Shown piece after piece: positions 15,126-25,374 of a stretch of 64,000 nt of DNA; the first letter of the stretch is position 1, and each line of letters begins with the position of its first letter. The position numbers and the translations under genes were made by a program. The DNA comes from Changshengia sp963803165 (lineage in GTDB: Bacteria > Chloroflexota > Dormibacteria > Aeolococcales > Aeolococcaceae). The notes beneath the pieces are model-generated. The model saw nothing but the letters and a program-made list of their open reading frames with translations, ran no database searches and was not told the DNA's origin. Location: NCBI GenBank assembly GCA_963803165.1, contig CAWDLK010000003.1, forward strand, positions 1 to 64,000, written 5' to 3'.

Positions 15126-18100
15126 ATGAGCCTCCTCCATCCCGCGGTGCGGGCGTGGTTCGAGCAGCGCTTCCCCGACGGCCCCACCCCGGCGCAGGAG
15201 CAGGGCTGGCCGCACGTCGCGGCCCGCGAGTCGACGCTCATCGCCGCGCCCACCGGCTCGGGCAAGACGCTGGCCGGCTTCCTGATCGCCATCGACGAGC
15301 TGTACCTCGCCGCCGCGCGCGGCGAGCCGGTGGAGGGGACGACCCAGGTCGTCTACGTCTCCCCGCTCAAGGCGCTGGCCGTCGACGTCCACCAGAACCT
15401 CGAGGTCCCGCTGCGCGAGATCGCCGAGGTGGCCGCCTCCATGGGGATGGCGGCGCCGGGGCTGCGCGTCGACGTGCGCACCGGAGACACGCCGCCCTCG
15501 GCCCGGGCGGCGATGCTGCGCCGCCCGCCCAACTTCCTGGTCACCACGCCGGAGTCCCTCTACCTGCTGGTCACCGCGCAGCGGAGCCGCGAGGCGCTGC
15601 GCGCGGTGCGCACCGTCATCGTCGACGAGATCCACGCCGTGGCCCGGGACAAGCGCGGCTCCCACCTCGCGCTCACCCTCGAGCGGCTGGAGAGCCTCTG
15701 CGCCGAGCCGCCGGTGCGGGTCGGGCTCTCCGCCACCCAGCGTCCCATCGAGACCATCGCCCGCCTGCTGGTGGGCTGCGGCGACGGCCGCGAGGACGCG
15801 CAGGGCCACCCCCGATGCGCCGTCGTCGACGTCGGCCACCAGCGCCCGGTGAACCTGGCCATCGAGCTGCCCGACGACGAGCTGGGTGCGGTGGCGAGCC
15901 GCGAGCAGCTGGACGAGATCGTCGGCCGGATCGCCGCTCAGGTGATGGCCCATCGCACCACCCTCGTCTTCGTCAACACCCGGCGGATGTCGGAGCGCAT
16001 CGCCCACATGCTCGGTGCGAGGCTGGGCGACGGCCTGGTCATGGCTCACCACGGCAGCCTCTCCCGGGAGCGGCGCACCCTGGTCGAGGCCCGGCTCCGG
16101 GCCGGCGAGCTGCGCGCCCTCGTCGCCACCGCGTCCCTCGAGCTGGGCATCGACATCGGGCCCATCGATCTCGTCTGCCAGATCTCCACCCCGCGCAGCC
16201 TGGCGACCTTCCTGCAGCGGGTGGGACGCTCCGGTCACCGGCGCGGCGCCACTCCCGAGGGGCGCCTCTTCCCGATGACGCGCGACGACCTGGTGGAGTG
16301 CTGCGCGCTGCTCGCAGGCCTCCGCGCCGGACGTTTGGACGCCGTGGATCCGCCGGTCGCCCCGCTCGACATCCTCGCCCAGCAGCTGATCGCGGAGTGC
16401 GCCGCGCGGGAAGGGCTGACGGGGTCCGCCGGCCGTCCTGAGCGGCGGCAGACCCCGCGCGAGGGAGGATACGCGGAGACGGCGTCGGCGGGGATCGGGG
16501 AGGACGACCTCTACCGGCTGGTCCGCCGGGCCGCCCCCTACGCCGCGCTGCGGCGCGAGGACTTCGACGAGGTCGTCGAGCTCGTCTCCAGCGGGGTCGC
16601 CACCGGCCGGGGACCCCGGGGTGCCTATCTGCATCGGGACCGCGTTCACCACCGGCTGCGCGCCCGCCGCGGCGCCCGGCTCGCCGCCCTCACCTCCGGG
16701 GGAGCCATCCCGGAGACGGGCGACTACCGGGTGCTCGCCGAGCCGGACGAGGCGGTCGTGGGCAGCGTCAACGAGGACTGGGCGATCGAGTCGATGGCCG
16801 GCGACGTCTTCCTGCTCGGCAGCACCTCGTGGCGGATCACCCGGGTGACCGGGGGGACGGTGCGCGTGGTGGACGCCCGGGGCGCGTCACCCTCGGTGCC
16901 CTTCTGGCTGGGGGAGGCACCGGGACGCACCCGCGAGCTCTCCGAGGAGGTGTCCGCGCTGCGCGCCCAGGTCGACTCCGCGCTGGCGGGCGGCGACCGG
17001 AGCGGCGCCGTCCTGGGGGTCGCGGCCCGGTGCGGCGTCACCGCGGAGGTCGCCGCGCAGGTCGTCGACTACCTGGCGGCGGCACGGACCGCGCTCGGCG
17101 TCCTCCCCACCCGCGAGCACATCGTCGTGGAGCGCTTCTTCGACGAGTCCGGCGGCACCCAGGTCGTGGTGCACGCCCCCTTCGGAGCACGGCTCAATCG
17201 CGGGCTGGGGCTGGCGCTGCGCAAGCGCTTCTGCGCCACCTTCGACTTCGAGCTGCAGGCGGCGGCCAGCGACGACGCGGTGCTGCTCTCGCTCGGGCCT
17301 CAGCACAGCCTTCCGCTCGAGGACGTGCCGCGCTTCCTCTCCTCGCGGAGCGTCGAGGAGGTGCTGCGCCGGGCGGTCATCTTCTCGCCGATGTTCCCGG
17401 TGCGCTGGCGCTGGGCCCTCAACCGCTCCCTCGTGGTGCTGCGCTTCAAGGGCGGCCGCCGCAATCCCGCCCCCATCCAGCGCATGGAGTCCGACGACGT
17501 GATGGCCGCGGTCTTCCCCGCGCTCACCGCCTGCCAGAACGAGAACCCCACCGGCCCGGCGGAGCCGCCCGATCACCCGCTGGTGCGCCAGACCATGCAC
17601 GACTGCCTGCGCGAGGCGATGGACGTGGACGCGCTGCGGACGCTGGTCGGGGAGATCGAGGCGGGGACGGTCCGGGTCACCTGCCGCGACACCACCGAGC
17701 CCTCGGTGCTCGCCCACGAGATCGTCAGCGGCCATCCCCACACCTTCCTGGACGACGCCCCCCTGGAGGAGAGGCGGAGCCGCGCGGTGTCGCTGCGGCG
17801 CGGGCTCCCCGTCGACCCCCGCGAGCTCGCCGCCCTCGACCCCGACGCCATCGCCCGCGTCCGAGAGGAGGCGGCGGCCGCTCCCGGCGACGCCGAGGAG
17901 CTCCACGACCTCCTCCTCTCGCTGGTGGTGGTGCGGCCGCGCCCGGAGTGGGCTGGCTGGTGGGACCAGCTGGTGGGCCTCGACCGTGCGCAGACCGTCT
18001 CCCTGGCGGGTGCGCGGCTCTGGAGCGCCGTCGAGTCGCGTGGGCTGGTCGAGGCCATGCTCCCCACCGCCGCCTTCGACCCCGACCGCGCGGCGCCGGC

Positions 18101-19457
18101 CGGCTGCGCCGCTCCCGGGGACCCCGCCGAGGCGGCGGCCCTCACCCTCCGCGGCCACCTGGAGGCGGGCGGGCCCACCACCGCCGGCGCCCTCGCCGCG
18201 GCCACCGGTCTTCCGGCAGGCCTGATCGCGACTGCACTCGCTCGCCTGGAGGCGGAGGGCCTGGCGGTGCGGGGGGCGTTCGATCCGTCGCTGCAGGGGG
18301 AGCAGTGGTGCTCGCGCCGCCTGCTGATGCGAGTCCACTCGTACACCCGCGAGCGGCTGCGCCGGGAGGTGGTCGCCGTCACCCCGCGGGACCTCATGCG
18401 CTTCCTGCTGCGCTGGCACGGGGTGGCGGCGGGCACGCTGCGCGAGGGCCGCGCCGGCGTCGCCAACGCCATCGCCCAGCTCCAGGGCGTCGAGGCGCCC
18501 GCGGGGGCCTGGGAGGGCGAGATCCTGCCGCGGCGCGTCGCCGGGTACCGCACCGCGTGGCTCGACGACCTCTGCCTCTCCGGAAGCGTGGCCTGGGGGC
18601 GGCTGCGCGTCCGCGACGACGACGGGGAGGCGGGCGCACGCGGCCGTCCCTTCCCCTCTCGCTCGACGCCGGTGACCCTGGTGGGACGGGGCGACCTCCC
18701 CTGGCTGCTGCAGGCGGTCCGGGGGACGGCCCGCCCGTCGGAGCCGGAGCGGGGCGCGGCCCGCGATGTCATCGCGGTGCTGCGCGAGCACGGCGCCCTC
18801 TTCACCGACGACATCACCGCCCTCTCGCGCCGGCTGCCGTCGGAGGTCGAGGCGGGGCTGTGGGACGGGGTCGCGCGGGGCATGGTCACCGCCGACGGCT
18901 TCGCGGCCGTGCGCTCGCTCCTCCACGACCACCGGCACGGCGGCGGCCGCCGGTCGCACGGTCTGCGCCGCGGGGTGGCCGGCTCCGCGGGTGGGGGCAG
19001 GTGGTCGCTGGTGCCCCAGGCGGCCCCGGTCGAGGACCACGACGCCCTCGCCGAGGCGGTGGCGGAGCAGCTGCTGGCCCGCTGGGGGGTGGTCTTCCGC
19101 GACCTGCTGGCCCGCGAGACCCTCGCCGTCCCCTGGCGGGAGGTGCTCTGGGCGCTGCGCCGGATGGAGGCGCGGGGGACGGCGCGCGGCGGCCTTTTCG
19201 TCGCCGGCTTCAGCGGCGAGCAGTACGCGCTGCCCGAGGCCGTCGACCTGCTGCGCAGCGTGCGCCGCGGCGAGCTCACCGGCGAGCTGGTCACCCTCTC
19301 GGCCGCCGACCCCCTCAACCTGGTGGGGATCGTGGTGCCGGGGCCGCGCGTCCCGGCCCTGCACACCAACCGGGTGGCCTTCCGCGACGGGATGCCCGAG
19401 GTGCCCGCGGCCCACCCCGAGTCACCGGCGGAGGTGCGGCTCCGCGCCGCGGTGTAG
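15126..19457 (+). CDS. lhr: Large ATP-dependent helicase Lhr
   Basis: A 1443-residue superfamily 2 helicase of the Lhr family, which acts in DNA repair. It contains Walker A APTGSGKT near 41-48, DEIH followed by the Lhr-type AVARDKRGSHLALTLERL, motif III LSATQRP, motif IV FVNTRRMSERIAHML, motif V ATASLELGIDIG and motif VI QRVGRSGHR, then the winged-helix and long C-terminal Lhr domains. Length matches full-length actinobacterial Lhr. The ATG has TACCTT 6 nt upstream. A GGACGC...GCGTCC inverted repeat at 19469-19488 follows the stop. Confidence 0.95.
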   Translation: MSLLHPAVRAWFEQRFPDGPTPAQEQGWPHVAARESTLIAAPTGSGKTLAGFLIAIDELYLAAARGEPVEGTTQVVYVSPLKALAVDVHQNLEVPLREIAEVAASMGMAAPGLRVDVRTGDTPPSARAAMLRRPPNFLVTTPESLYLLVTAQRSREALRAVRTVIVDEIHAVARDKRGSHLALTLERLESLCAEPPVRVGLSATQRPIETIARLLVGCGDGREDAQGHPRCAVVDVGHQRPVNLAIELPDDELGAVASREQLDEIVGRIAAQVMAHRTTLVFVNTRRMSERIAHMLGARLGDGLVMAHHGSLSRERRTLVEARLRAGELRALVATASLELGIDIGPIDLVCQISTPRSLATFLQRVGRSGHRRGATPEGRLFPMTRDDLVECCALLAGLRAGRLDAVDPPVAPLDILAQQLIAECAAREGLTGSAGRPERRQTPREGGYAETASAGIGEDDLYRLVRRAAPYAALRREDFDEVVELVSSGVATGRGPRGAYLHRDRVHHRLRARRGARLAALTSGGAIPETGDYRVLAEPDEAVVGSVNEDWAIESMAGDVFLLGSTSWRITRVTGGTVRVVDARGASPSVPFWLGEAPGRTRELSEEVSALRAQVDSALAGGDRSGAVLGVAARCGVTAEVAAQVVDYLAAARTALGVLPTREHIVVERFFDESGGTQVVVHAPFGARLNRGLGLALRKRFCATFDFELQAAASDDAVLLSLGPQHSLPLEDVPRFLSSRSVEEVLRRAVIFSPMFPVRWRWALNRSLVVLRFKGGRRNPAPIQRMESDDVMAAVFPALTACQNENPTGPAEPPDHPLVRQTMHDCLREAMDVDALRTLVGEIEAGTVRVTCRDTTEPSVLAHEIVSGHPHTFLDDAPLEERRSRAVSLRRGLPVDPRELAALDPDAIARVREEAAAAPGDAEELHDLLLSLVVVRPRPEWAGWWDQLVGLDRAQTVSLAGARLWSAVESRGLVEAMLPTAAFDPDRAAPAGCAAPGDPAEAAALTLRGHLEAGGPTTAGALAAATGLPAGLIATALARLEAEGLAVRGAFDPSLQGEQWCSRRLLMRVHSYTRERLRREVVAVTPRDLMRFLLRWHGVAAGTLREGRAGVANAIAQLQGVEAPAGAWEGEILPRRVAGYRTAWLDDLCLSGSVAWGRLRVRDDDGEAGARGRPFPSRSTPVTLVGRGDLPWLLQAVRGTARPSEPERGAARDVIAVLREHGALFTDDITALSRRLPSEVEAGLWDGVARGMVTADGFAAVRSLLHDHRHGGGRRSHGLRRGVAGSAGGGRWSLVPQAAPVEDHDALAEAVAEQLLARWGVVFRDLLARETLAVPWREVLWALRRMEARGTARGGLFVAGFSGEQYALPEAVDLLRSVRRGELTGELVTLSAADPLNLVGIVVPGPRVPALHTNRVAFRDGMPEVPAAHPESPAEVRLRAAV

Positions 19458-19534
19458 GGCGGGGGCGAGGACGCACGCGGTCGCGTCCACCCCGTGCCGC
19501 TGACAGATGACCTGCGGTTCAGAGGGAATTTGCG

Positions 19535-20425
19535 ATGCGCGTTCTCGTCACCGGAAGCAGCGGCTTCCTCGGCGGCCACGTCGCCCGCCACCTCAGCCAG
19601 GCGGCCGGGATGGAGGTGTCCGGCTTTGACCTGCGCCCCGATCCCGACGGGTTCCCGGTGCTCCAGGGGGACCTCGGCGATCCGGACGCCCTGGCCCGCG
19701 CCTGCCGGGGGGTCGACGTGGTGGTGCACTTCGGCGCCGTCGGCGACGTCTACCTGGCCACGGAGCAGCCGGAGCTCGCCCGCCGGGTCAACATCCAGGG
19801 CACCGCCCACGTCGCCGAGGCCGCGGCGGACGCCGGGGCCACCCTCATCTACGCCTCGAGCTGGGAGGTGTACGGGCCGCGCGCGTACGACCCCATCGAC
19901 GAGCGGCACCCCTGCAACCCGGGGCACGTGTACGCCGTCACCAAGCTGGGCGGCGAGAAGGCGATCCGGACCGTCCACGCGAGCCGCGGCCTGCCCGTCG
20001 TCATCCTGCGCCTGGGCACCGCATACGGCACCCGGATGCGGCCCAATGCGGTGTTTCCCCGTTTCGCCGACGCAGCCCGGCGTGGCGAGACCCTGGTCGT
20101 CCACGGCACCGGGCAGCAATGGCGGCAGTTCACCCACGCCTCGGACATCGCCCGTGCGGTGCGTCTGGCGGCCGGGTCCGGGCTGGATGACGCCACCTTC
20201 AACATCACCGCCGACCAGAGCGTCACGGTGCTGCAGCTCGCCGAGACGATCGCCAACCGGTACGGGGCCGAGGTCGGGTTCACCGAAGCACGGGAGGGCG
20301 ATCCGCCCTCGGCACGGATCAGCGCCGCCGCGGCGATGCGGGCGCTGGGCTGGCGGGCCGAGGTCGACTTCGACGCGGGTCTCGACGAGCTGCTCGACGA
20401 TCTCGACGCCCGGCACCGCTCATAG
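19535..20425 (+). CDS. NAD-dependent nucleotide-sugar epimerase/dehydratase
   Basis: A 296-residue extended short-chain dehydrogenase. The Rossmann motif is GSSGFLGGH at residues 8-16, the catalytic Ser region is YASSWEVYGP, and Tyr-x3-Lys is YAVTK. The architecture matches UDP-glucose 4-epimerases and related 4,6-dehydratases, but substrate specificity is not readable. The ATG has a GAGGGA sequence 9 nt upstream. Its 3' end overlaps the convergent glycosyltransferase gene by 6 bp. Confidence 0.88.
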   Translation: MRVLVTGSSGFLGGHVARHLSQAAGMEVSGFDLRPDPDGFPVLQGDLGDPDALARACRGVDVVVHFGAVGDVYLATEQPELARRVNIQGTAHVAEAAADAGATLIYASSWEVYGPRAYDPIDERHPCNPGHVYAVTKLGGEKAIRTVHASRGLPVVILRLGTAYGTRMRPNAVFPRFADAARRGETLVVHGTGQQWRQFTHASDIARAVRLAAGSGLDDATFNITADQSVTVLQLAETIANRYGAEVGFTEAREGDPPSARISAAAAMRALGWRAEVDFDAGLDELLDDLDARHRS

Positions 20426-22060
20426 CCCGGGGCGCGCACCTCCGATCCGGGGCAGCCGGCGCCGCAGGCCACGGACGACCGAGCGCGGAGTCCGCCGCCC
20501 CGCGGCCCAGCGCGGAAACCAGCCCTCGGTGACCGCCCGCATCAGCTCGGCCCATCGTTCGAGGACGGTCGCCTGGTCGTGACCCATGGCCGCCCGTGCG
20601 GCCGCCGCACCCATGAGCGCAAGCGTCGCAGCGGGAGCCCGCGCGACCTGGTCGAGGCCGGCGATCAGCGCGCCCAGGTCGGAGGGCTCGCAGAGCCAGC
20701 CGGTCACACCCGGCTGGATGAGCTCGGGCAGATCCCCGACCCGGGAGCCGAGGACCGGCAGGCCGTGCGCCATCGCCTCGAGAACGACGGCAGGTGTCGC
20801 CTCGGACTCCGACAAGGAGAGCGCGGCGTCGGCGGCTCGCCACCAGGGGCGGAGGTCGTCGCAGAACGGGATGATGCGAACCCGGTCATCGAGCCCGCAT
20901 CGCGTGATCATCTCGGCGACGGCCTCCTCGTACCCCGGATCCGCGTAGCCGACCAGGGCGCAGCTGAGGTGGGGGTTCACGTCGCGGATCCGATCCAGGG
21001 CGGACACCAGCAGCGCCTGTCCCTTGACACGCCAGATCGACCCGGCGCAGAGCAGCAGGCGCTCGTCGGCGCCGATGCCCAGCCGCTCCCGGCAGGCGGC
21101 ACGTTCCATGGTCTGGAGCGCGGCGCGCGCCGCGCCGACGTCGGTCCCGCTCCGCAGCATCACGAAACGCCCCGCCCAGCCGGCGGCACGGTAGGTGCGC
21201 ACCGCGGCCGCGGAGTTGCTCACCACGGCCGAAGCCCCCGCCATCGCATGCCGGGCCGCGTGCTCGACAGTGGGATCGAGGTCGCCCAGCACCCACGAAA
21301 CCACGGTCCCCAGCGGAGCCGCCTCCCCGATGCGCAGCACCGACGGCAGGCCGAGGCGCATCGCCGCGTCGACGGCGGGGAAGTTGGTCACGGTCGCCCC
21401 GTAGACGAGGTCGTACTGCCCCTCGATCCACGAGCAGAGCTCGAACACCCCTCTCTCGTAGGCGGTGGCATCGTCCAGAGGCGGCGTCGGAGAGATGCGG
21501 ACGGGCACCCCGAGGCTCGCCAGGAGAGGCTCCAGGTCTCCCCCGCTCGGCGAGTGCACGGTGATCCGGAATCCGCCCCGCCGGAGCAGGTGCTCGATGA
21601 GCTCGGCCATGCGCAGCTGCGACCCACCGCGGTCGAGGGACCTCGCGGAGAAGAGGACGCGCACCTCACCGCCGATCCCGACTCGGCGGGGCCTGGGCCG
21701 CCACCGGGCCGGGGAGCGCCGCGCGGGCAGGATCAGCGGGCGTGAGACGAGGGTCTCGACCGTCCCGTCGAGAAGCGTGACGACCGCCCGCACCGCCACC
21801 GCCGATCCGCCCCTCCCGGCGGGCACGGGCGCGCGCAGCTCGAAGCCGCACAGGCCGGCCGTGGGGTCGCCGAGCGCCGCGACGACGTCGGACCGGGGCC
21901 TCCCCAACCCCGCCCGGCCCAGCCGACGATTCCCCAGCCACAGCTCGATGCGGGACACCGGGCTCCCACGCGAGTGCGCCCACCCCGCGAGGACGAGCTC
22001 CGGGCCTTCCGTCACCGGCAGCCCCGCGGGAAGGTCGATCGCCCCCTCGATCCCCCCCAT
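20420..22060 (-). CDS. Glycosyltransferase family 4 protein with extra N-terminal domain
   Basis: A 546-residue protein. Residues ~1-125 form a beta-rich domain of unknown role (starting LVLAGWAHSRGSPVSRIELW), seen in some large bacterial glycosyltransferases. Residues ~130-500 are a GT-B fold: SLDRGGSQLRMAELI for the acceptor side, CAGSIWRVKGQALLVSAL, and the nucleotide-sugar motif LSLSESEATPAVVLEAMAHGLPVLGSRVGDLPE with the E-x7-E type pair. The C-terminus is arginine-rich. It starts 4 nt after aroA, so it is the last gene of the trp-aroA operon, an odd place for a glycan enzyme. Confidence 0.88.
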   Translation of the reverse strand: MGGIEGAIDLPAGLPVTEGPELVLAGWAHSRGSPVSRIELWLGNRRLGRAGLGRPRSDVVAALGDPTAGLCGFELRAPVPAGRGGSAVAVRAVVTLLDGTVETLVSRPLILPARRSPARWRPRPRRVGIGGEVRVLFSARSLDRGGSQLRMAELIEHLLRRGGFRITVHSPSGGDLEPLLASLGVPVRISPTPPLDDATAYERGVFELCSWIEGQYDLVYGATVTNFPAVDAAMRLGLPSVLRIGEAAPLGTVVSWVLGDLDPTVEHAARHAMAGASAVVSNSAAAVRTYRAAGWAGRFVMLRSGTDVGAARAALQTMERAACRERLGIGADERLLLCAGSIWRVKGQALLVSALDRIRDVNPHLSCALVGYADPGYEEAVAEMITRCGLDDRVRIIPFCDDLRPWWRAADAALSLSESEATPAVVLEAMAHGLPVLGSRVGDLPELIQPGVTGWLCEPSDLGALIAGLDQVARAPAATLALMGAAAARAAMGHDQATVLERWAELMRAVTEGWFPRWAAGRRTPRSVVRGLRRRLPRIGGARPGL

Positions 22061-22064
22061 GGCC

Positions 22065-23375
22065 TCAGACGCTCGATGCGGACAGCGCCGCCAGGTCCTC
22101 GAAGAAGCCGGGGTAGGAGATGGCCACCAACTCGGCGCCGGCGATGCGCGTCGAGCCGGTGCCGAAGGCGAGGCACGCCGCCACCGCGAAGGCCATCGCC
22201 AGCCGGTGGTCGCCGGCGGCGTCGACCGGGGCCGGGGTCAGCCGGGTCGGGCCCTCGATGACGAGCCCGTCCACCAGGGTCTCGCAGCGGGCGCCCATCC
22301 GGTTGAGGCCGGCGGCCAGGTCGGCGATGCGGTCCGACTCCTTGGCCCGCAGCTCGGCGGCGTCGCGGATCTCGGTCACCCCCTCCGCCTGGGTGGCGAG
22401 CACCGCGATCACCGGCAGCTCGTCGATGAGCCGCGGCACCAGCGCGCCGGCGATCCGGGTGGCCCGGAGCCCAGCGCCGCGCACCTCCACATCGCCCACC
22501 GGCTCCACCCCGCCGGCGGCGTCACCCGCGGTGACCTCGACCGCCGCCCCCATCGCCCGGAGCACCTCGAGGACCCCGTCGCGGCCCGGGTTGAGCCCCA
22601 CCTCGGGGCAGCGGACCCGCCAGCCCTCGCGAGCCGCCGCCAGGCAGAGGAAGAAGGCGGCCGAGCTGATGTCGCCGGGGATGCGCAGCCCGAACGGCTG
22701 GAGCGCGCCGGGGCTCACGGTCACCCGCCCCTCGCCGCGCGACACCTCGACCCCGCAGAGCTCGAGGAGACGCTCGGTGTGATCCCGGGTGGGCGCCGGC
22801 TCGACGACCGTGGTCGGCCCGTCGGCGAAGAGCCCGGCGAGCAGCACCGCCGTCTTGACCTGGGCGCTCGCCACCGGCGGCTCGAAGGTGATCCCGCGCA
22901 GCGGGCGCCGCCCGTCGATGATCATCGGCGCCGTGCCGTCCCGGCTGAGCCGGACGGCCGCGCCCATCTCCTGGAGGGGGGTGGCAACCCGGCGCATGGG
23001 GCGGCGGCGCAGCGACGCGTCACCGTCCAGCGAGGCGGTCATCGGGTGCCCGGCGAGGGCGCCGGCCAGCATGCGCATGGAGCTCCCCGAGTTGCCGCAG
23101 TCGAGCGGTGCTGCGGGGGCGCTCAGGGCCCGCTCCGGACCGTCCCCCTCGACCATCGCGCGTCCGTCGTCGTGCACCCGGACGTGAACGCCGCAGGCCT
23201 CGAGGCAGGACGCGGTGCGGGCGACGTCGTCCCCGGGCGCCAGGCCGCCCAGGTAAGTGCGGCCGCGGGCCAGGGCGCCGAGGATGAGGGCGCGGTGGCT
23301 GATGCTCTTGTCCCCGGGGACGCGCACCTCCCCGTCCAGCCGGAAGACGGGCTCGAGGTTGACCGGGGGGGTCAC
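22065..23375 (-). CDS. aroA: 3-phosphoshikimate 1-carboxyvinyltransferase (EPSP synthase)
   Basis: Sixth step of the shikimate pathway, joining PEP to shikimate-3-phosphate. The 436-residue protein has PGDKSISHRA near residues 18-27, the PEP-site LDCGNSGSSMRML, DGDASLRRRPM, and RAKESDRI near the C-terminus. The glycine-rich loop is of the GNSG type (Bacillus-like), not the GNAATG form of some glyphosate-insensitive enzymes. The GTG start overlaps the trpA stop as GTGA, which sets it. Shikimate and tryptophan branch genes are thus co-transcribed. Confidence 0.95.
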   Translation of the reverse strand: MTPPVNLEPVFRLDGEVRVPGDKSISHRALILGALARGRTYLGGLAPGDDVARTASCLEACGVHVRVHDDGRAMVEGDGPERALSAPAAPLDCGNSGSSMRMLAGALAGHPMTASLDGDASLRRRPMRRVATPLQEMGAAVRLSRDGTAPMIIDGRRPLRGITFEPPVASAQVKTAVLLAGLFADGPTTVVEPAPTRDHTERLLELCGVEVSRGEGRVTVSPGALQPFGLRIPGDISSAAFFLCLAAAREGWRVRCPEVGLNPGRDGVLEVLRAMGAAVEVTAGDAAGGVEPVGDVEVRGAGLRATRIAGALVPRLIDELPVIAVLATQAEGVTEIRDAAELRAKESDRIADLAAGLNRMGARCETLVDGLVIEGPTRLTPAPVDAAGDHRLAMAFAVAACLAFGTGSTRIAGAELVAISYPGFFEDLAALSASSV

Positions 23376-24187
23376 GAGCCCGCTCCCGCCCCCCGCAGGC
23401 CGCGGACGAAGGCCTCGGCGGTCGCCCCGGGGTCCGCGCCGCCCCTCTCGATGGCGTCGAGCAGGGCCGACGCCACCACCACCGCCTCGCAGTGGCCGGC
23501 GAGGACGGCGACGTGCTCGGGTCGGGAGATCCCGAAGCCGAGGGCTCGGGGCAGCCCGGTCACCGAGCGCACCCGGTCCAGCAGGTCGATCGCCGCCGGG
23601 CTCACCCGGTCCCGGGCACCGGTGGTGCCGGTCACGCCGACGCAGTAGACGAAACCCGCGGCCGTGGCCGCCACCCGGGCCACGCGGGCGGTCGGGGTGG
23701 TCGGCGCCACCAGGGGGATGTGGGCCAGGCCGTGGGCACCGAGGGTCGCGGCGAGGCCGGCGGCCTCCTCGGCGGGGAGGTCGGGGACGATCACCCCGTC
23801 GACCCCCGCTTCGGCGCAGGCGGTGGCGAAGGCCTCGGCGCCCATCGCGAGCACCGGGTTGACGTAGGTCATGACCGCCAGCGGCAGGCGCAGCCCGGCC
23901 GCCCGCGCCTCGGCCACCTGGGCGATGGCCCGCGCCGGGGTCATCCCCTGCTCCAGGGCGCGCCAGCCGGCGCTCTGGATGGTCGGGCCATCCGCCAGCG
24001 GGTCGCTGAAGGGGATGCCCACCTCGGCCGCCAGGCTCCCCGCCCGCTCGAAGGCGAGCAGGGTGCGCGCGGTGTCGTCGGGCCCCGGGAATCCGGCCAT
24101 CACGTAGGGGATCACCCCGGGGGGGTCGTCCGCGCCGCGGGCGGCGAAGGCCGCCTCGAACCTGCCCGACGTCGCGGCGGAGCTCAC
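23372..24187 (-). CDS. trpA: Tryptophan synthase alpha chain
   Basis: Cleaves indole-3-glycerol phosphate to indole in the alpha-beta complex. A 271-residue TIM barrel with PYVMAGFPGPDDT, the catalytic Glu in EVGIPFSDPLADGP and the Asp in GVDGVIVPDLPAEEA, plus the phosphate loop VYCVGVTGTTG and GFGISRPEH. It overlaps trpB by 4 nt upstream and aroA by 4 nt downstream. Confidence 0.97.
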   Translation of the reverse strand: MSSAATSGRFEAAFAARGADDPPGVIPYVMAGFPGPDDTARTLLAFERAGSLAAEVGIPFSDPLADGPTIQSAGWRALEQGMTPARAIAQVAEARAAGLRLPLAVMTYVNPVLAMGAEAFATACAEAGVDGVIVPDLPAEEAAGLAATLGAHGLAHIPLVAPTTPTARVARVAATAAGFVYCVGVTGTTGARDRVSPAAIDLLDRVRSVTGLPRALGFGISRPEHVAVLAGHCEAVVVASALLDAIERGGADPGATAEAFVRGLRGAGAGS

Positions 24188-25374
24188 GGGGCGGCGGACC
24201 CCTCGCCGCCGACGGCCCGCACCGTGTCGATGTCCTTGTCCCCGCGGCCGCTGAGGCAGACGAGCACCCGGTGGCCGGGACCCAGCTCGCGGGCCCGCAG
24301 CTCGGCCGCGGCCAGGGCATGGCTGGACTCCAGGGCGGGGATGATCCCCTCCAGGCGGCAGAGCCGGTGGAAGGCGGCGAGCGCCTCCTCGTCGGTGCAG
24401 GCGACGTAGCGGGCCCGCTCCAAGTCGCGCAGCGCCGCGTGCTCCGGACCCACCCCGGGGTAGTCGAGACCGGCCGAGATCGAGTGGGTCTCCCTCACCT
24501 GCCCGTTGGCGTCCTGGAGGAGGTAGCTGTAGGCGCCGTGGAGGACTCCCGGTCGCCCCGCGGCCAGCGAGGCCGCGTGCTCGCCGGTGCCGATCCCGCG
24601 GCCGGCCGCCTCGACGCCGAGCAGCTCCACGTCCTCGTCCTCGAGGAAGGCGGTGAAGATCCCGATCGCGTTGCTTCCGCCGCCCACACAGGCGACCACC
24701 GCGGTGGGGAGCGCCCCCCAGCGCCGCAGCGCCTCGGCGCGGGCCTCGTCACCGATCACCCGCTGGAAGCGCTTGACGAGGGTCGGATAGGGGTGGGGGC
24801 CGACCACCGAGCCGATCACGTAATGCGTGTTATCGACATTGGTGACCCAATCTCGGATGGCCTCGTTGGTGGCGTCCTTGAGCGTCCGCGACCCGCTGTC
24901 CACGGGCCTGACCTCGGCGCCGAGCAGGCCCATCCGGTAGACGTTGACGGCCTGACGGCGGGTGTCCTCCCGACCCATGTAGACGACGCACTCGAGGCCG
25001 AAGCAGGCGCAGACGGTGGCCACGGCGACCCCGTGCTGACCGGCCCCGGTCTCGGCGATGATCCGAGTCTTGCCCATCCGCCGGGCGAGCAGCACCTGGC
25101 CGAGCGCGTTGTTCAGCTTGTGGGCGCCGGTGTGGACCAGGTCCTCGCGCTTCAGCCAGATCTCGGCGCCGCCGCCCCTCTCGGTGAGCCGCCGGGCGAA
25201 GGTGAGCGGGGTCGGCCGGCCGGCGTAGTCGCGCAGCCACGAGTCCAGCTCGGCGACGAAGGCGGGATCGGCGAACGCCCCGTCCATGGCCGCCTCCAGC
25301 TCCTCCAGGGCCGGCACCAGGGTCTCGGGCACGAAGGCGCCGCCGTAGACGCCGAAGCGCCCGGAGGTCGTCAT
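24184..25374 (-). CDS. trpB: Tryptophan synthase beta chain
   Basis: PLP enzyme joining indole and serine. The 396-residue protein has the PLP-lysine motif LKREDLVHTGAHKLNNALGQ, the GAGQHGVAVAT substrate loop, the phosphate-binding CVGGGSNAIG and the C-terminal CLSGRGDKD. It is a canonical TrpB1 type, consistent with its partner trpA. The start overlaps the trpF stop as ATGA and the stop overlaps trpA. Confidence 0.98.
   Translation of the reverse strand: MTTSGRFGVYGGAFVPETLVPALEELEAAMDGAFADPAFVAELDSWLRDYAGRPTPLTFARRLTERGGGAEIWLKREDLVHTGAHKLNNALGQVLLARRMGKTRIIAETGAGQHGVAVATVCACFGLECVVYMGREDTRRQAVNVYRMGLLGAEVRPVDSGSRTLKDATNEAIRDWVTNVDNTHYVIGSVVGPHPYPTLVKRFQRVIGDEARAEALRRWGALPTAVVACVGGGSNAIGIFTAFLEDEDVELLGVEAAGRGIGTGEHAASLAAGRPGVLHGAYSYLLQDANGQVRETHSISAGLDYPGVGPEHAALRDLERARYVACTDEEALAAFHRLCRLEGIIPALESSHALAAAELRARELGPGHRVLVCLSGRGDKDIDTVRAVGGEGSAAP

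Noticed and set aside
16887..19415. Long open frame (842 codons) antisense to lhr
   Set aside because: Composition is typical of a mirror frame in very high-GC DNA; no domain is visible and lhr on the plus strand has all helicase motifs.
19469..19488. Inverted repeat GGACGC/GCGTCC after lhr as a terminator
   Set aside because: Only 6 bp with an 8-nt loop and no U tract; such repeats are frequent in this base composition.
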